Assembly: GCF_018449695.1 (NCBI RefSeq)
Contig: NZ_JAAVUY010000010.1
Location: 248,001-312,000 of the forward strand
Length of the DNA stretch: 64,000 nucleotides
Reading direction: 5' to 3'
DNA from: Bradyrhizobium sp. dw_411
GTDB lineage: Bacteria > Pseudomonadota > Alphaproteobacteria > Rhizobiales > Xanthobacteraceae
Shown: one piece after another, positions 1 to 8,310 of the stretch
How positions within the stretch are numbered: position 1 is the stretch's first letter
Layout: each line of letters starts with the position of its first letter
Program-made: the position numbers and the translations under genes
Notes under the pieces: generated by a model
What the model saw: only the letters and a program-made list of their open reading frames with translations
Databases searched by the model: none
What the model was told of the DNA's origin: nothing

Positions 1-1
1 C

Positions 2-943
2 ATTGTGTTCGTCCTGCTGCGCGTGGTTCCCGGCGATCCCATCGCCATGATGATTCCGCCCGGAGCCTCAGCCGCCGACATCGACCGGCTGAGGGCGTTT
101 TACGGGCTCGATCAATCGATCCCGCAGCAATTCATCACCTGGTTCGGCCAGGCGCTGTCGGGCAATTTCGGCCGCTCGATCAGTCTCCATCAAAGCGTCT
201 TCGAACTGGTGCTGGCGCGATTGCCGGCAACGCTTGAACTGTCGGCGATGGCGACGCTGATCGCCGTCGGGTTGGGGACCGTGGTTGCCTTCACGGGTGT
301 CTATGTACGGGGGCGCGGCGCCGAATGGGCGATCGATGGCGGTATCGGTGTGTTTCTCGCGATTCCCGATTTTCTATGGGCGCTGATCCTACTGCTGCTG
401 TTCGGCGTGTTGATTCCGCTATTGCCGATTACCGGCCGGATCGATCCGCAACTCGATGTCACCTTCCATACCAATTTCTATCTCATCGAAAGCCTGCTGA
501 CCGGCCGGCTCGATGTCGCCTCGGCGCTGTTGCAACATATGATCCTCCCCGCCGTCGCGCTGGCGCTGCCATTTGCAGCGCTCGTGGCGCGAATTCTCAA
601 GGCCTCGCTGTCGGAAGCCGAAGATCAGGACTATGCACAGATCGCCCGGGCGCGGGGCTTTTCGCGGCCAGCCATTCTGCTGCGCGAGGTGTTTCCCAAC
701 GCGCTGATTCCGACGGTGGCGCTGGGTGGGGTTCAGATCACCTTGCTGCTCGGCGGCACGGTGCTGGTGGAGCGCATCTTCTCCTATGAGGGGATCGGTA
801 ACATGGCGATCGATGCGGTGATCAATCGCGATTTTCCGCTGATCCAGGGATTGATTCTGACTTTTGCCATCCTGTTCATCGCCCTCAATCTTGCCGTCGA
901 TTTGCTGGTGACCTTGCTGGATCCGAGGTTGCGCCATGGTTGA
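2..943 (+). CDS. ABC importer permease, DppB/OppB type (5'-truncated by window edge)
   Basis: Inner-membrane permease of a peptide/nickel/opine-type ABC importer (binding-protein-dependent transport family, DppB subgroup). The reading frame is open from the first bases. The visible part begins with VFVLLRVVPGDP, which in this family normally follows a first membrane helix, so the true start lies before the window. Hydrophobic helices follow. The cytoplasmic EAA loop that contacts the ATPase is seen around DYAQIARARGFSRPAILLREV at about residues 210-230 of the visible part. The stop overlaps the next start by 8 bases, so the two permeases are translationally coupled. The substrate cannot be told; the binding protein is probably upstream, outside the window. 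Confidence 0.9.
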   Translation: MVFVLLRVVPGDPIAMMIPPGASAADIDRLRAFYGLDQSIPQQFITWFGQALSGNFGRSISLHQSVFELVLARLPATLELSAMATLIAVGLGTVVAFTGVYVRGRGAEWAIDGGIGVFLAIPDFLWALILLLLFGVLIPLLPITGRIDPQLDVTFHTNFYLIESLLTGRLDVASALLQHMILPAVALALPFAALVARILKASLSEAEDQDYAQIARARGFSRPAILLREVFPNALIPTVALGGVQITLLLGGTVLVERIFSYEGIGNMAIDAVINRDFPLIQGLILTFAILFIALNLAVDLLVTLLDPRLRHG

Positions 944-1823
944 TCTCGCGGTCAGTGGTCCGATCGCGCGGCCTTCGCAGTGGAGGGCCGGTTTTGCGCG
1001 CGGCGGGCCGCGGCTATGGATCGGTGTGGGTCTGGTGGGCTTCTTTGTCCTGATCGCGCTGTTGGCGCCGCTGCTCGCGCCGCACGATCCGATTGAACAG
1101 GATTTGTTGTCGGCGCAATTGCCGCCGGCCTGGATGCAGGGCGGCGAAGTTACATTTCCGCTCGGTACCGATAGTCTTGGCCGCTGCGTGCTGTCGCGGC
1201 TGATGTATGCGGCGCGGACTGCGATTGCGGTGGCGCTGATCGCAGCGTCGCTCGCGGCGATCATCGGAATCGCATTCGGCCTGATTGCCGGCATGTTCGG
1301 TGGCTGGATCGACCAGGTGGTCTCGCGCCTGATCGATGTCTGGATGGCTTTTCCGCCGGTGTTGCTGTCGATCGTGCTGGCCGCGGTGATCGGCGCCGGG
1401 TTGACTTCGGTAATCGCTGCCATTGTGGTGGTCGACTGGACGCGGTTCGCGCGCGTGGTGCGCGCCGAGACCATGGTGCAGTTGCAGCGCGATTACGCGT
1501 CGGCAGCGCGCGCCCTCGGTCTGAGCCGCGGCCAGATCCTGCGGCTGGAAATCCTGCCTAATCTCGTTCCCCTGATTGTCACGTTGTTCGCGGTCGAGAT
1601 GGGAATTGCGATTCTGGTCGAGGTGATATTGTCGTTTGTCGGAATCTCCGTTGCAGGAGACGTCGCGACCTGGGGCGGAATGATCGTCGAGGGACGCCAG
1701 GTCATCTATCAGGCGCCATGGATCATGGCGTTTCCGATCGGCTGTGTCATTCTCAGCGTGATCGGTTTCAATCTTCTCGGCGACGGCCTGCGCGCCGCGC
1801 TCGACCCGGTGCAACGCCGATGA
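936..1823 (+). CDS. ABC importer permease, DppC/OppC type
   Basis: Second permease of the importer, 295 aa, the usual DppC length. An N-terminal helix (about 30-52) is followed by the family motif PLGTDSLGRCVLSRL and then a five-helix permease domain. The EAA loop is visible near DYASAARALGLSRGQILRLEILPN. It pairs with the preceding DppB-type permease to form the channel. The start ATG lies inside the end of the upstream gene, and its TGA overlaps the ATG of the ATPase (ATGA), typical of a tight operon. Function is sure at family level; the substrate is unknown. Confidence 0.92.
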   Translation: MVDLAVSGPIARPSQWRAGFARGGPRLWIGVGLVGFFVLIALLAPLLAPHDPIEQDLLSAQLPPAWMQGGEVTFPLGTDSLGRCVLSRLMYAARTAIAVALIAASLAAIIGIAFGLIAGMFGGWIDQVVSRLIDVWMAFPPVLLSIVLAAVIGAGLTSVIAAIVVVDWTRFARVVRAETMVQLQRDYASAARALGLSRGQILRLEILPNLVPLIVTLFAVEMGIAILVEVILSFVGISVAGDVATWGGMIVEGRQVIYQAPWIMAFPIGCVILSVIGFNLLGDGLRAALDPVQRR

Positions 1824-2707
1824 CCGCCGTTCTCGCCGTTCAGGATTTGCATGTCGCGATCGGACCTCGCGGCAAGGCGGCCAATGTGCTGCGCGGCGCG
1901 AGCCTGGAAGTTCAAGCCGGTGAAGTCAGGGGACTGGTCGGCGAATCCGGCGCCGGCAAGTCGATGCTCGGGCGCGCCGTACTGGGCTTGCTGCCGGCGA
2001 ATGCGGTCGTTCAGAGCGGTACGATCCAGTTCGAGGGCCGCGATCTCCTCGCGATGCCGGAGCCGGAGCGGAGAAGCCTGCTGGGCCGTCGTATTGCGCT
2101 GATCCCGCAGGATCCGATGACGTCGCTCAATCCGGTCAAGCGCGTCGGCGCGCAGATATCGATCATGCTGCGGCATCATTTGGCGCTGTCGAAACGCGAG
2201 GCGCTGGAGCGCGCAACGGAACTGTTGACCGAAGTTGCGATCCGCGAACCACGGCGCGTTCTCGATCTCTATCCGCATGAAATCTCCGGCGGGATGCGCC
2301 AGCGCGTGTTGATCGCGATGGCGTTTGCCTGCGATCCGAGCCTGGTGATCGCGGATGAGCCGACTACCGCCTTGGATGTTACCGTGCAGCGTCAGGTGCT
2401 GCAATTGGTCGAGCGTCTCAGGCAGCGCCACGGTGCGGCGATCCTGTTCGTGACGCATGACCTCGGCGTGGTCGCCAAGATCTGCCGGACCATGACCGTG
2501 CTGCATGCCGGCCGCGTGCTTGAAGACGGTGAGACCGCCGACGTGTTGGTCAAGCCGCGCCATCCCTATACGCGGGCGCTGCTGGCGGCGACGCCGCGCG
2601 CCGACCGGCCGGCCGAAGCGCTGCGTCCGGTGCCGCCGGCTCTGATTGAAAGCCTGTGGTCGGAGGCGCACCGGCTGGACAGGCTTGCCGTTGCGGGGCC
2701 GGCATGA
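1820..2707 (+). CDS. ABC importer ATP-binding protein, DppD/OppD type
   Basis: ATPase subunit that drives the importer. Walker A GESGAGKS at residues 41-48, signature SGGMRQRV near 156, Walker B VIADEPTTALD near 176, and switch His in VTHDLGV. 295 aa. The ATG at 1820 was chosen although the frame is open further upstream, because it overlaps the stop of the permease gene (ATGA) and because MTAVLAVQDLHV is the normal start of this family. Stop and next start again overlap as ATGA. The protein lacks a clear Cys-rich C-terminal oligopeptide-transporter motif. Confidence 0.92.
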   Translation: MTAVLAVQDLHVAIGPRGKAANVLRGASLEVQAGEVRGLVGESGAGKSMLGRAVLGLLPANAVVQSGTIQFEGRDLLAMPEPERRSLLGRRIALIPQDPMTSLNPVKRVGAQISIMLRHHLALSKREALERATELLTEVAIREPRRVLDLYPHEISGGMRQRVLIAMAFACDPSLVIADEPTTALDVTVQRQVLQLVERLRQRHGAAILFVTHDLGVVAKICRTMTVLHAGRVLEDGETADVLVKPRHPYTRALLAATPRADRPAEALRPVPPALIESLWSEAHRLDRLAVAGPA

Positions 2708-3564
2708 GCGAAATCCTGCTGCGAACCGGTCAGTTGACCTTTGCCTACCCGGAGCGCGCGTCGTCGCTGTTCGGGCGGCCGGCGATGCGCGAGGTGGTGA
2801 AGCGGGTCGATCTTGCGATCCCGCGCGGTTCAGTACTCGGCCTCGTCGGCGAGTCCGGTTCGGGCAAGACCACGCTCGGCCGATTGCTGGTGCGGCTGCT
2901 GCAGCCGACGTCCGGCGGCATCCAGTTCGACGGCATTGAGATCGGCAACCTCAGCGAAGAAAAGTTGCGGCCGTTGCGCGCGCGCATCCAGATGATCTTC
3001 CAGGACCCGCAATCATCGCTCAATCCGCGGCTGCGATTGGGCGTCACGTTGACGCGTCCACTCCAGGTCTACGGACGTTTGAAGGGACGACAGGATCGGC
3101 GTGATCGCGCGGCGGCGTTGCTCGATCTGGTCGGCCTGCCGAAAGGCTTCGTCGATCGCTATCCGCATGAATTGTCAGGCGGCCAGCGCCAACGTGCCGG
3201 GATTGCCCGCGCTCTGGCGCTGGAGCCGGACTTTATTGTCGCCGACGAGATCGTTTCCGGTCTCGATGTTTCGACGCAGGCGCATATCCTGCTGCTGCTG
3301 CGGGAATTGCGCGCCCGGCTCGGCCTCACCATGGTGTTCATCAGCCACGATCTGTCAGTCGTCCGCGTGTTGTGCGACGATGTTGCGATCCTGCAGCACG
3401 GCGAGCTGGTCGAATACGGGCCGGTCGCCCGGATATTCAACTCGCCGCAGCATCCCTACACGCGTCAACTGCTCTCTGCCATCCCGTTACCCGACGTCGA
3501 GCCGGGCTGGCTGGACGATGCCAGCCCGATCGTCCCCTCCCACCAGCAAGGATCAGCCGCATGA
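2704..3564 (+). CDS. ABC importer ATP-binding protein, DppF/OppF type
   Basis: Second ATPase of the importer, 286 aa from the ATG that overlaps the upstream stop. Walker A GESGSGKT at 49-56, Q-loop in MIFQDPQSSLNPR, signature LSGGQRQRAGIARAL, Walker B region VADEIVSGLD (Ile where Pro is usual after DE), switch His in ISHDLSVV. It forms a heterodimer with the DppD-type subunit below the two permeases. The stop overlaps the start of an SDR gene, so a soluble oxidoreductase is co-translated with the transporter. Confidence 0.92.
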   Translation: MSEILLRTGQLTFAYPERASSLFGRPAMREVVKRVDLAIPRGSVLGLVGESGSGKTTLGRLLVRLLQPTSGGIQFDGIEIGNLSEEKLRPLRARIQMIFQDPQSSLNPRLRLGVTLTRPLQVYGRLKGRQDRRDRAAALLDLVGLPKGFVDRYPHELSGGQRQRAGIARALALEPDFIVADEIVSGLDVSTQAHILLLLRELRARLGLTMVFISHDLSVVRVLCDDVAILQHGELVEYGPVARIFNSPQHPYTRQLLSAIPLPDVEPGWLDDASPIVPSHQQGSAA

Positions 3565-4280
3565 CCAAGACCATCAAGGGTTCTGTCGTTCTCATCACCG
3601 GGGCCAGCGGCGCGATTGCGCAGGCGCTCATCGCCGAGCTCAAGGCACGGGGCGCCGCCAAGATCTACGCCGGCGCGCGGGACATTTCGGGGCTCACCGC
3701 GTCCGGCGATCTGGTGCCGCTCAAGATGGATGTGAACAACGACGATGACGTCAAGAAAGCCGCGGCCGCGGCGCCCGACGTCACGCTACTGATCAACAAT
3801 GCCGGCATCAATCACAACACCAGCTTCTTGACCGCCCCCGATCTGACGATTGCCAGCAAGGAGATCGAGGCCAATTATATCGCGCCGCTTCGTGTGACGC
3901 GGGCCTTCGCGCCGGCGCTGATCGCTCACAAGGGCTCTGTGCTCAACATTTTGACGATTCTGGCGCGGGTGAACCTGCCGTTCATGGGATCGTATTGCGC
4001 GTCCAAGGCGGCGGCGCTCAGCCTGACGCAAGGATTGCGTGGCGAGCTGGCGCCGCAGGGCGTTCATGTTGTCGGCGCGCTGCCGGGTGCGGTCGATACC
4101 AGGATGACCGCGGGTTTGCCGATTCCGAAAATGACGACGGCCGAAGCCGCCACCGAGATCCTCGACGGTTTCGAGTCCGGCGAGGAAGACATCTATGTCG
4201 GCGAAATGGCGCGCGGCATTGCCCAGGGCCTCGCGCACGATCCAAAGGCCGTCGAACGTCAACTGGCGTCGCCGGGCTAG
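3561..4280 (+). CDS. Short-chain dehydrogenase/reductase (SDR)
   Basis: Classical SDR of 239 aa. The dinucleotide-binding motif TGASGAIA lies at about residues 13-20, the NNAG motif follows, and the active-site YCASK (Tyr and Lys) sits in GSYCASKAAALSL. The ATG overlaps the stop of the DppF-type ATPase gene (ATGA), so it is the last gene of the importer operon and likely acts on the imported compound or its product; that link is inference. The frame is open upstream of the chosen start, but that stretch runs antiphase through the ATPase gene. Substrate unknown. Confidence 0.9.
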   Translation: MTKTIKGSVVLITGASGAIAQALIAELKARGAAKIYAGARDISGLTASGDLVPLKMDVNNDDDVKKAAAAAPDVTLLINNAGINHNTSFLTAPDLTIASKEIEANYIAPLRVTRAFAPALIAHKGSVLNILTILARVNLPFMGSYCASKAAALSLTQGLRGELAPQGVHVVGALPGAVDTRMTAGLPIPKMTTAEAATEILDGFESGEEDIYVGEMARGIAQGLAHDPKAVERQLASPG

Positions 4281-4338
4281 CCCGGCCGGTGAATACTGAT
4301 TCCGCTACGCATCAAGACAGAACGCAAAGGAGGACATC

Positions 4339-4944
4339 ATGAAGACATCCGGATTTCTGGCTGCCGCACTTGCTACCCTCGTCATCGGCACGTCGCCGCA
4401 GCTTGCGTCAGCAGACTCGATCCCGGGTCTGCGCGGTCACGACCACACCGGTATCACCGTGCCGGACATCAAGGCGGCCACCGCTTTCTTCACCGATGTG
4501 ATCGGTTGTTCCAATGCGATGTCGTTCGGGCCGTTCTCGGATGACAAGGGGACATTCATGCAGGATGTCGTCAACGTCCATCCGCGAGCCGTCATCGATC
4601 AGATCACCATGCTTCGCTGCGGCAACGGTTCCAATATCGAGCTGTTTCAGTATCAGGCCCCCGACCAGGCCAAGACGCTACCAAAGAACAGCGACATCGG
4701 TGGACACCATATCGCCCTTTACGTCGATGATATCGACAAGGCAGCAGCGTACCTGAAAGCCAAGAATGTCATGACGATGCAGGGGCCGATCCCGATCAAG
4801 GAGGGGCCTGCGGCGGGGCAGTCTATCCTGTACTTCTCGACGCCATGGGGGCTGCAGATGGAGTTGATCAGCTACCCGCAGGGCATGGCCTACGAGAAGG
4901 ATGCCAAATCGGTGCTGTGGTCGACGCGGGAACCCGCGAAATAA
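4339..4944 (+). CDS. Exported VOC (glyoxalase/bleomycin-resistance fold) protein
   Basis: A 201-aa protein with a cleavable signal peptide (basic MKTS start, hydrophobic core, LASA end near residue 25) followed by one vicinal-oxygen-chelate domain. Four residues fit the metal-ligand positions of the fold: His36, Glu101, His124 and Glu175. A good ribosome binding site (AAAGGAGG) precedes the ATG. It lies 58 bases after the SDR and before a terminator, so it may belong to the same transcript. Export is unusual for this fold, which is mostly cytoplasmic. Activity (lyase, dioxygenase or ligand binding) cannot be assigned. Confidence 0.8.
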   Translation: MKTSGFLAAALATLVIGTSPQLASADSIPGLRGHDHTGITVPDIKAATAFFTDVIGCSNAMSFGPFSDDKGTFMQDVVNVHPRAVIDQITMLRCGNGSNIELFQYQAPDQAKTLPKNSDIGGHHIALYVDDIDKAAAYLKAKNVMTMQGPIPIKEGPAAGQSILYFSTPWGLQMELISYPQGMAYEKDAKSVLWSTREPAK

Positions 4945-4980
4945 ATTCGCTTCGAAACGCCGATAAACAGGACTAATGAC

Positions 4981-5008
4981 GCGCTGGCGGGTTTCGCCGG
5001 CGCGTTTT
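4981..5008 (+). terminator. Rho-independent terminator after the importer/SDR/VOC genes
   Basis: A 9-bp G/C stem (gcgctggcg with cgccggcgc, one G-T wobble), a five-base loop, and GTTTT directly after. It sits 36 bases after the VOC stop and ends the 1-4944 transcript. Confidence 0.75.
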
Positions 5009-5136
5009 GCTGAACGAGATCGATAAATTTCGCGTGTTCCACAGCTTCTGTGGCGTTCTGCGACACTTATTCCGAACGACGTGCGCTAAAAAGGCCGATA
5101 CAATCAGAGTCCATGCAATAGCCAGGCCTGACCTTC

Positions 5137-6387
5137 ATGAGCGCATCCGAACGCACGTCCCCGATCGATCCCGTTAAACTCGACCGTCTCGCCGAAGTCG
5201 CCATCAAGGTTGGATTGCGGCTTGAGCCCGGACAGGATCTGCTGGTGACTGCGCCGACTGTCGCGTTGCCTTTGGTGCGAAGGGTCGCCGAGCATGCCTA
5301 CAAGGCCGGTGCGGGCCTCGTCACTCCCATCATGTCCGATGAAGCGGTTACGCTGGCGCGCTACCGGTTCGGGCGAGACGAAGGCTTCGACCGCGCGGCC
5401 AGCTGGCTCTATGAGGGAATGTCGAAAGCCTTCGCCGGCAACTGCGCGCGGCTCGCGATCGTCGCCGACAACCCGATGCTGTTGTCCGCCGAGGATCCGG
5501 CCCGGGTCGCGCGCGCCAGCAAAGCCAATTCAATCGCCTACAAGCCGGCGCTGGAACGCATCGTCAATTTCGACATCAACTGGAATATCATCGCCTATCC
5601 GTCTCCGTCCTGGGCCAAACTGGTATTTCCGGACGACGAAGAGGATGTCGCCGTTGCGAAATTGGCGGACGCGATCTTCGCGGCCTCACGGGTCGACAAT
5701 GACGATTCGGTCGCGGCATGGAACAAGCACAATGCGGTGCTGCGCGAACGGACCGAATGGCTGAATGGACAGCGGTTCGACGCGCTGCATTACACCGGAC
5801 CCGGCACCGACCTTACGATCGGGCTGGCCCATGGTCATGAATGGCAAGGCGGCGGCTCCACGGCCAAAAACGGCATCACCTGCAACGCAAACATTCCGAC
5901 CGAAGAAGTGTTCACCACGCCGCATGCGCGGCGGGTCAGCGGGCATGTCATCAGCTCGAAGCCGCTATCCTACCAAGGCTCCCTGATCGACAACATTGCA
6001 GTGCGCTTCGAAGAGGGGCGCATCGTCGAGGCCAAAGCTTCCCGCGGCGAAGAAGTTCTCAACAAGGTGCTCGATACCGACGAGGGCGCGCGCCGCCTCG
6101 GCGAAGTGGCGCTGGTGCCGCATTCCTCGCCGATCTCGAAAAGCGGGCTGTTGTTCTTCAACACGTTGTTTGACGAAAACGCCGCCTGTCATATCGCGCT
6201 TGGCCAATGCTATTCCAAATGCTTCGTCAATGGCACCAGCCTCTCGCCGGAGCAGATCGCAGCGCAAGGCGGCAACAAGAGCCTGATCCATATCGACTGG
6301 ATGATCGGCTCGGACCAGACCGATATCGATGGCCTTTATGCCGATGGCCGCCGTGTGCCGGTGTTCCGTAAGGGCGAGTGGGCCTGA
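5137..6387 (+). CDS. Aminopeptidase, M29 (AmpS/thermophilic aminopeptidase T) family
   Basis: Cytoplasmic metallo-aminopeptidase of 416 aa, full length for the family. Family motifs that hold the two metal ions are visible: ANIPTEEVFT (Glu256/257), LGEVALVPHSS (Glu323), FFNTLFDENAACHIALG (His352), and IHIDWMIG (His385, Asp387). The N-terminal half carries the dimerisation domain seen in AmpS. It releases N-terminal residues from peptides. It stands alone, with a terminator upstream and about 300 bases of non-coding sequence downstream. Proximity to a peptide-type importer may be coincidental. Confidence 0.93.
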   Translation: MSASERTSPIDPVKLDRLAEVAIKVGLRLEPGQDLLVTAPTVALPLVRRVAEHAYKAGAGLVTPIMSDEAVTLARYRFGRDEGFDRAASWLYEGMSKAFAGNCARLAIVADNPMLLSAEDPARVARASKANSIAYKPALERIVNFDINWNIIAYPSPSWAKLVFPDDEEDVAVAKLADAIFAASRVDNDDSVAAWNKHNAVLRERTEWLNGQRFDALHYTGPGTDLTIGLAHGHEWQGGGSTAKNGITCNANIPTEEVFTTPHARRVSGHVISSKPLSYQGSLIDNIAVRFEEGRIVEAKASRGEEVLNKVLDTDEGARRLGEVALVPHSSPISKSGLLFFNTLFDENAACHIALGQCYSKCFVNGTSLSPEQIAAQGGNKSLIHIDWMIGSDQTDIDGLYADGRRVPVFRKGEWA

Positions 6388-6694
6388 CAAATTTGCGGCG
6401 TGACGGTCTCAACTGCCGCGCAACGAATTGCTCACAAGATCAAACCCGGACAGGGATACCTGGTTCAATTCCTCGGCGATGAAGTCGCGCTGGCGCAATC
6501 CAGGGTTCAATCGAAGCGCGCATGGGGTGCGTGCTTCAGAAAGTCGCAGTTTGATTGGCTTTTCGCGGGTTCGTTCACGCTTTTTGAAGTGATCGCCGTA
6601 AGGAAAGCTTAAAAGATTGTTATTAGCTTGGCGCCGCGCAGCTACAGGCTTTCGCGCGTAAGCCGATTTTTGAATATTTTCTTTGAGGTCCGTG
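6388..6694. other. Intergenic stretch, no supported gene
   Basis: About 300 bases between the aminopeptidase and the cupin gene. A 70-codon open frame (GTG at 6400) exists but has no recognisable product and no convincing ribosome site. The last 100 bases are richer in A/T and probably hold the promoter of the cupin gene. Confidence 0.4.
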
Positions 6695-7144
6695 ATGCCC
6701 CGCTCCATGATCGAAACTACCAATCTCGTCGTCAACCTGACGCCGCGACCGATCGAGCCGTCCTGGATCATCGAAGGCAATCCCGTTGCGCAATCTTGTG
6801 TGCTCTCGAAAAGCGCGGACGGGCTGGCTTCCACCATGGTCTGGGAATGTACCGAGGGGAAGTTCAACTGGTATTATGATTTCGACGAGACGATCCTCAT
6901 TCTCGAAGGCTCGATCGTTCTTGAAAACGATGCGATGAAGCCAACGCGCTACAGCGCCGGCGATGTCGTCTTCTTCAGGGACGGCGCGCATGCCAGATGG
7001 CATGTCGAGGGGCGCGTCCGGAAGCTCGCGTTTTGCCGTACCACCCAGCCGATGATTTTCGGCTTCGCGCTGCGGGTGTTCAACAAGCTCAAGCGAATCC
7101 TGCTGCCAAAGCAGGAGACGGCGAGCCTGATGGGTTCGGGCTAG
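6695..7144 (+). CDS. Cupin-domain protein (EutQ/ureidoglycine-aminohydrolase-like)
   Basis: A 149-aa single-domain cupin. Cupin motif 1 is degenerate, around WYYDFDETILILEGSIVLE. Motif 2 lies around RYSAGDVVFFRDGAHARWHVEG. This pattern (FDET...LEG...AGD) resembles the DUF861-type cupins. The ATG at 6695 was chosen over a TTG at 6683 because GAGG lies six bases before it. A basic, hydrophobic C-terminus (ALRVFNKLKRILLPK) extends past the barrel. The ligand and reaction are unknown. Confidence 0.75.
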   Translation: MPRSMIETTNLVVNLTPRPIEPSWIIEGNPVAQSCVLSKSADGLASTMVWECTEGKFNWYYDFDETILILEGSIVLENDAMKPTRYSAGDVVFFRDGAHARWHVEGRVRKLAFCRTTQPMIFGFALRVFNKLKRILLPKQETASLMGSG

Positions 7145-7157
7145 TTCAGCCAAGCAG

Positions 7158-7215
7158 AGCGTTTTCGAGCGAAGTGGATACCGGTTCGCGTGAAGAAAGC
7201 GCGTCAAACAAAACA
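7158..7215. repeat. Dispersed repeat R1, copy a
   Basis: The block from gcgttttcgagcgaagtgga through ccggttcgcg and gcgtcaaa recurs almost unchanged at about 47020-47072. The repeat covers the stop codon of the minus-strand amidohydrolase gene (7204-7206). Confidence 0.85.
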
Positions 7216-8259
7216 CTCTAGCCGGTAAAAATCCGCGGCGGTCTTCGAGAACAAGGCGGTCTTCTCGGTCTCGCTGCAGTTCGCGGCGATACGCTTGAAG
7301 GCGTTGAAGATCACCTGATAGCTGCACTGGCCTTTGTCCGGCGGAAAATTGCTTTCGAACATGCAGCGCCCGGGGCCGAAGGCCTCGATGCAGGTCTCGA
7401 TATAGGGACGCCACGCCGCGGCCAGTTCCTCCGACGAAGGCGGCATCGGACGCTGGTGAAAATCATAGCCGAGCAGGCACATCGCCAGCCCGCCGAGTTT
7501 CACGACCACGTTTGGGCATTTCGCGGTTTCCCGGATCGACGCCTTCCACACCGGAAATGTCTCCTCGCGCCGGCCGGCATAATGGCCGAGGCCGATCGGG
7601 CCGCCGCAATGATCGAGCACGATCCTGGTGTCCGGAAAGGCGCGGGCCAGATCGGTGAACTCGCCGATCTGTGGATGAAACAGCCAGGCATCGAAGCTCA
7701 GGCCAAGCGGCGCGAGGCAGGCAAAGCCCTTGCGGAAATTGGAATCGAGCAGCAACCCTTTCGGCCGGTTGGCATACATGCCCGCGACATTGGCGTCGGC
7801 ATCCCAGGCCGACGAATGCCGGATGCCGCGGAAGCGGCCCTGGCCCGCGGAAATTTCAGCCTCTAAGACCGCACGGGCGCCTTCGCCGAGCAGCAGATTG
7901 ACGTGTCCAACGATGCCAGCGCAGATCGCTGCGGGGCCATAATTGCCGCTTGCGCTCATCGCGGCGGCGCCGTTGGCAAATTCAACCTCACCGACCGGGC
8001 GGAACGCTTCGAGTCCAGCGGCGCGATACATCGAGCGCGCCTCGACATAGACGGTCGCGACGATGTTATGACCGGAGGCGATGTCGCCGGTGATTTCCTC
8101 GATCAGGTACCGTTGCTCGTCGCGGTCCCACAGATGGTGATGCGGATCGACGATCGGGCGGTTGGGATCGATAATCTCTTCCCGGCGCAAGGCGAGCCAG
8201 TCCGGGCGCGGATCGGCATACATTCCGCTCCTCGATAGGCCGATGCTGCCGGTGGCCAT
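7204..8259 (-). CDS. Amidohydrolase-family (COG3618-like) metal-dependent hydrolase
   Basis: A 351-aa TIM-barrel hydrolase. The first metal motif DPHHHLWD (HxH at His40-His42) follows beta-strand 1. Later motifs include VLDHCGGP and FESNFPPDK near the end, matching the 2-pyrone-4,6-dicarboxylate lactonase / L-fuconolactonase-like subgroup of amidohydrolases. GGGGGAG about eight bases before the ATG supports this start. The last codons and the stop lie in a dispersed repeat, so the C-terminus may be altered relative to homologues. Substrate is likely a lactone or aromatic-derived ester; not certain. Confidence 0.85.
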   Translation of the reverse strand: MATGSIGLSRSGMYADPRPDWLALRREEIIDPNRPIVDPHHHLWDRDEQRYLIEEITGDIASGHNIVATVYVEARSMYRAAGLEAFRPVGEVEFANGAAAMSASGNYGPAAICAGIVGHVNLLLGEGARAVLEAEISAGQGRFRGIRHSSAWDADANVAGMYANRPKGLLLDSNFRKGFACLAPLGLSFDAWLFHPQIGEFTDLARAFPDTRIVLDHCGGPIGLGHYAGRREETFPVWKASIRETAKCPNVVVKLGGLAMCLLGYDFHQRPMPPSSEELAAAWRPYIETCIEAFGPGRCMFESNFPPDKGQCSYQVIFNAFKRIAANCSETEKTALFSKTAADFYRLECFV

Positions 8260-8310
8260 GGATCGTCACTCCCCCGTTTTAATTTTTATTGAGGGCGTTC
8301 GAAGCAGGCT

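Noticed and set aside
419..1474. A 351-codon minus-strand open frame over the first permeases
   Set aside because: Shadow of the permease genes; low-complexity Thr/Ile/Ala composition.
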